Below the pieces are notes generated by a model. The model saw nothing but the letters and a program-made list of their open reading frames with translations, made no database searches and was not told the origin of the DNA. From positions 549 through 32,290 of the IMG/VR virus record IMGVR_UViG_3300030109_002938: a DNA stretch of 31,742 nucleotides, one strand, 5' to 3'. This document shows, in pieces, positions 31,311-31,742 of the stretch. The first letter of the stretch is position 1, and each line of letters opens with the position of its first letter. Source of the stretch: a virus. The position numbers and the translations under genes were made by a program.

Positions 31311-31742
31311 TATCTTCTCCCATCAGGACGACCGTCTAATCTTGGTGAACCTAACTTCCATGTTGTGCCAAGAGTGTCAGATGTAATTTTAAACCCCATC
31401 TGTCTTGCTCTTGCTCTTAAAAATACTTGTTCAGTGTAAACATTTACAGAAGTTTCTATTACATTTTTATCATTCTCTACACTATACGTGCTGCCCGGAA
31501 AATTTCTAGGTTTCACTGTCATCTTAACTGTAGGTTCACTAGCATTAGAACCTGTAAAATTTACATCGGGAATAATTCTATTAACTAAAGTAAACTTATC
31601 TCCATCTCCAATATCAAAGTCAGATGAAGTTATAAACGATGTCATAGCTGAACCATCTGCATCATTACCTATTTCGTGGTTAAACAAAGTATTTTCTCCA
31701 ACAGCTTGTGGATTACTTCGTAAGTTAGCGTCTAACCAAGAT
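31310..31742 (-). CDS. C-terminal part of a large tail/hub-type virion protein (5' end off the window)
   Basis: The frame is open from the window edge (31742) to the TAA at 31310-31312, so about 143 residues of a longer protein are present; an internal TTG is unlikely to be the true start. The sequence contains NPQAVGENTLFNHEIGNDAD, then DFDIGDGDKFTLVNRIIPDV, TVKPRNFPGS, EQVFLRARARQMGFKI and WKLGSPRLDGRPDGRR. I recall this end from large beta-rich proteins of marine podovirus-type phages, thought to be tail or DNA-stabilisation components. The exact role is unproven. Confidence 0.7.
   Translation of the reverse strand, partial: SWLDANLRSNPQAVGENTLFNHEIGNDADGSAMTSFITSSDFDIGDGDKFTLVNRIIPDVNFTGSNASEPTVKMTVKPRNFPGSTYSVENDKNVIETSVNVYTEQVFLRARARQMGFKITSDTLGTTWKLGSPRLDGRPDGRR

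Overview
The window reads as part of a double-stranded DNA bacteriophage genome, most like uncultured marine short-tailed phages. Genes are packed end to end with 1-41 nt overlaps. No tRNA, rRNA, CRISPR array or IS element was seen, the DNA is AT-rich, and replication and virion genes sit in two blocks on opposite strands. The marine short-tailed assignment is inference: family A DNA polymerase, SNF2-type helicase, primase-helicase, then T7-like small ejection-type proteins and one giant internal protein. The host cannot be read from the sequence.

Layout. (1) 1-2562, + strand: the end of an unidentified gene, a protein with an HExxH motif plus a VWA domain, and a 338-aa partner resembling the DUF3150 proteins that accompany MoxR/VWA pairs. 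(2) 2576-5089, + strand: small unrecognised genes. Five in a row share one ribosome-binding leader, AAAAGGAGAACAACAATG, and the region ends in a two-hairpin spacer. (3) 5090-7556, + strand: two winged-helix-like proteins, a single-pass membrane protein, a 96-aa protein, a 50-aa zinc-ribbon gene inside overlapping sequence, a glycosyltransferase-like protein and DUF3310. (4) 7553-17692, + strand: the replication and recombination module: VRR-NUC nuclease, PolA with 3'-5' exonuclease, small metallopeptidase, Cas4/RecB-like nuclease, SNF2-like helicase, coiled-coil protein, a Cys4 ssDNA-binding-like protein and its acidic-tailed neighbour, an HTH protein, and an AEP primase fused to a DUF927-like helicase. 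A 59-aa gene (17661-17840) closes the + strand block. (5) 17803-31742, - strand, read right to left: the C-terminus of a tail/hub-type protein, a 99-aa structural-type protein, a Gly/Ala-rich ejection-type protein, a GNAT-like protein, two virion proteins, and a 2880-aa giant with an HExxH peptidase-like segment and an LPD38-like C-terminal region.

The blocks converge and overlap: the last + strand gene and the giant - strand gene share 38 nt. A good intrinsic terminator for the - strand transcript (17691-17716) lies inside + strand coding sequence. Most + strand genes from 5090 to 10851 overlap by 1-8 nt (two pairs by 29 and 41 nt), which suggests translational coupling. The left block would act early (host takeover, then DNA replication and recombination). 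The right block would act late (virion assembly and DNA delivery). No terminase, portal, capsid, integrase or lysis gene is visible; they would lie outside the window. No stretch over 300 nt lacks a gene; the longest gap is 4988-5089.
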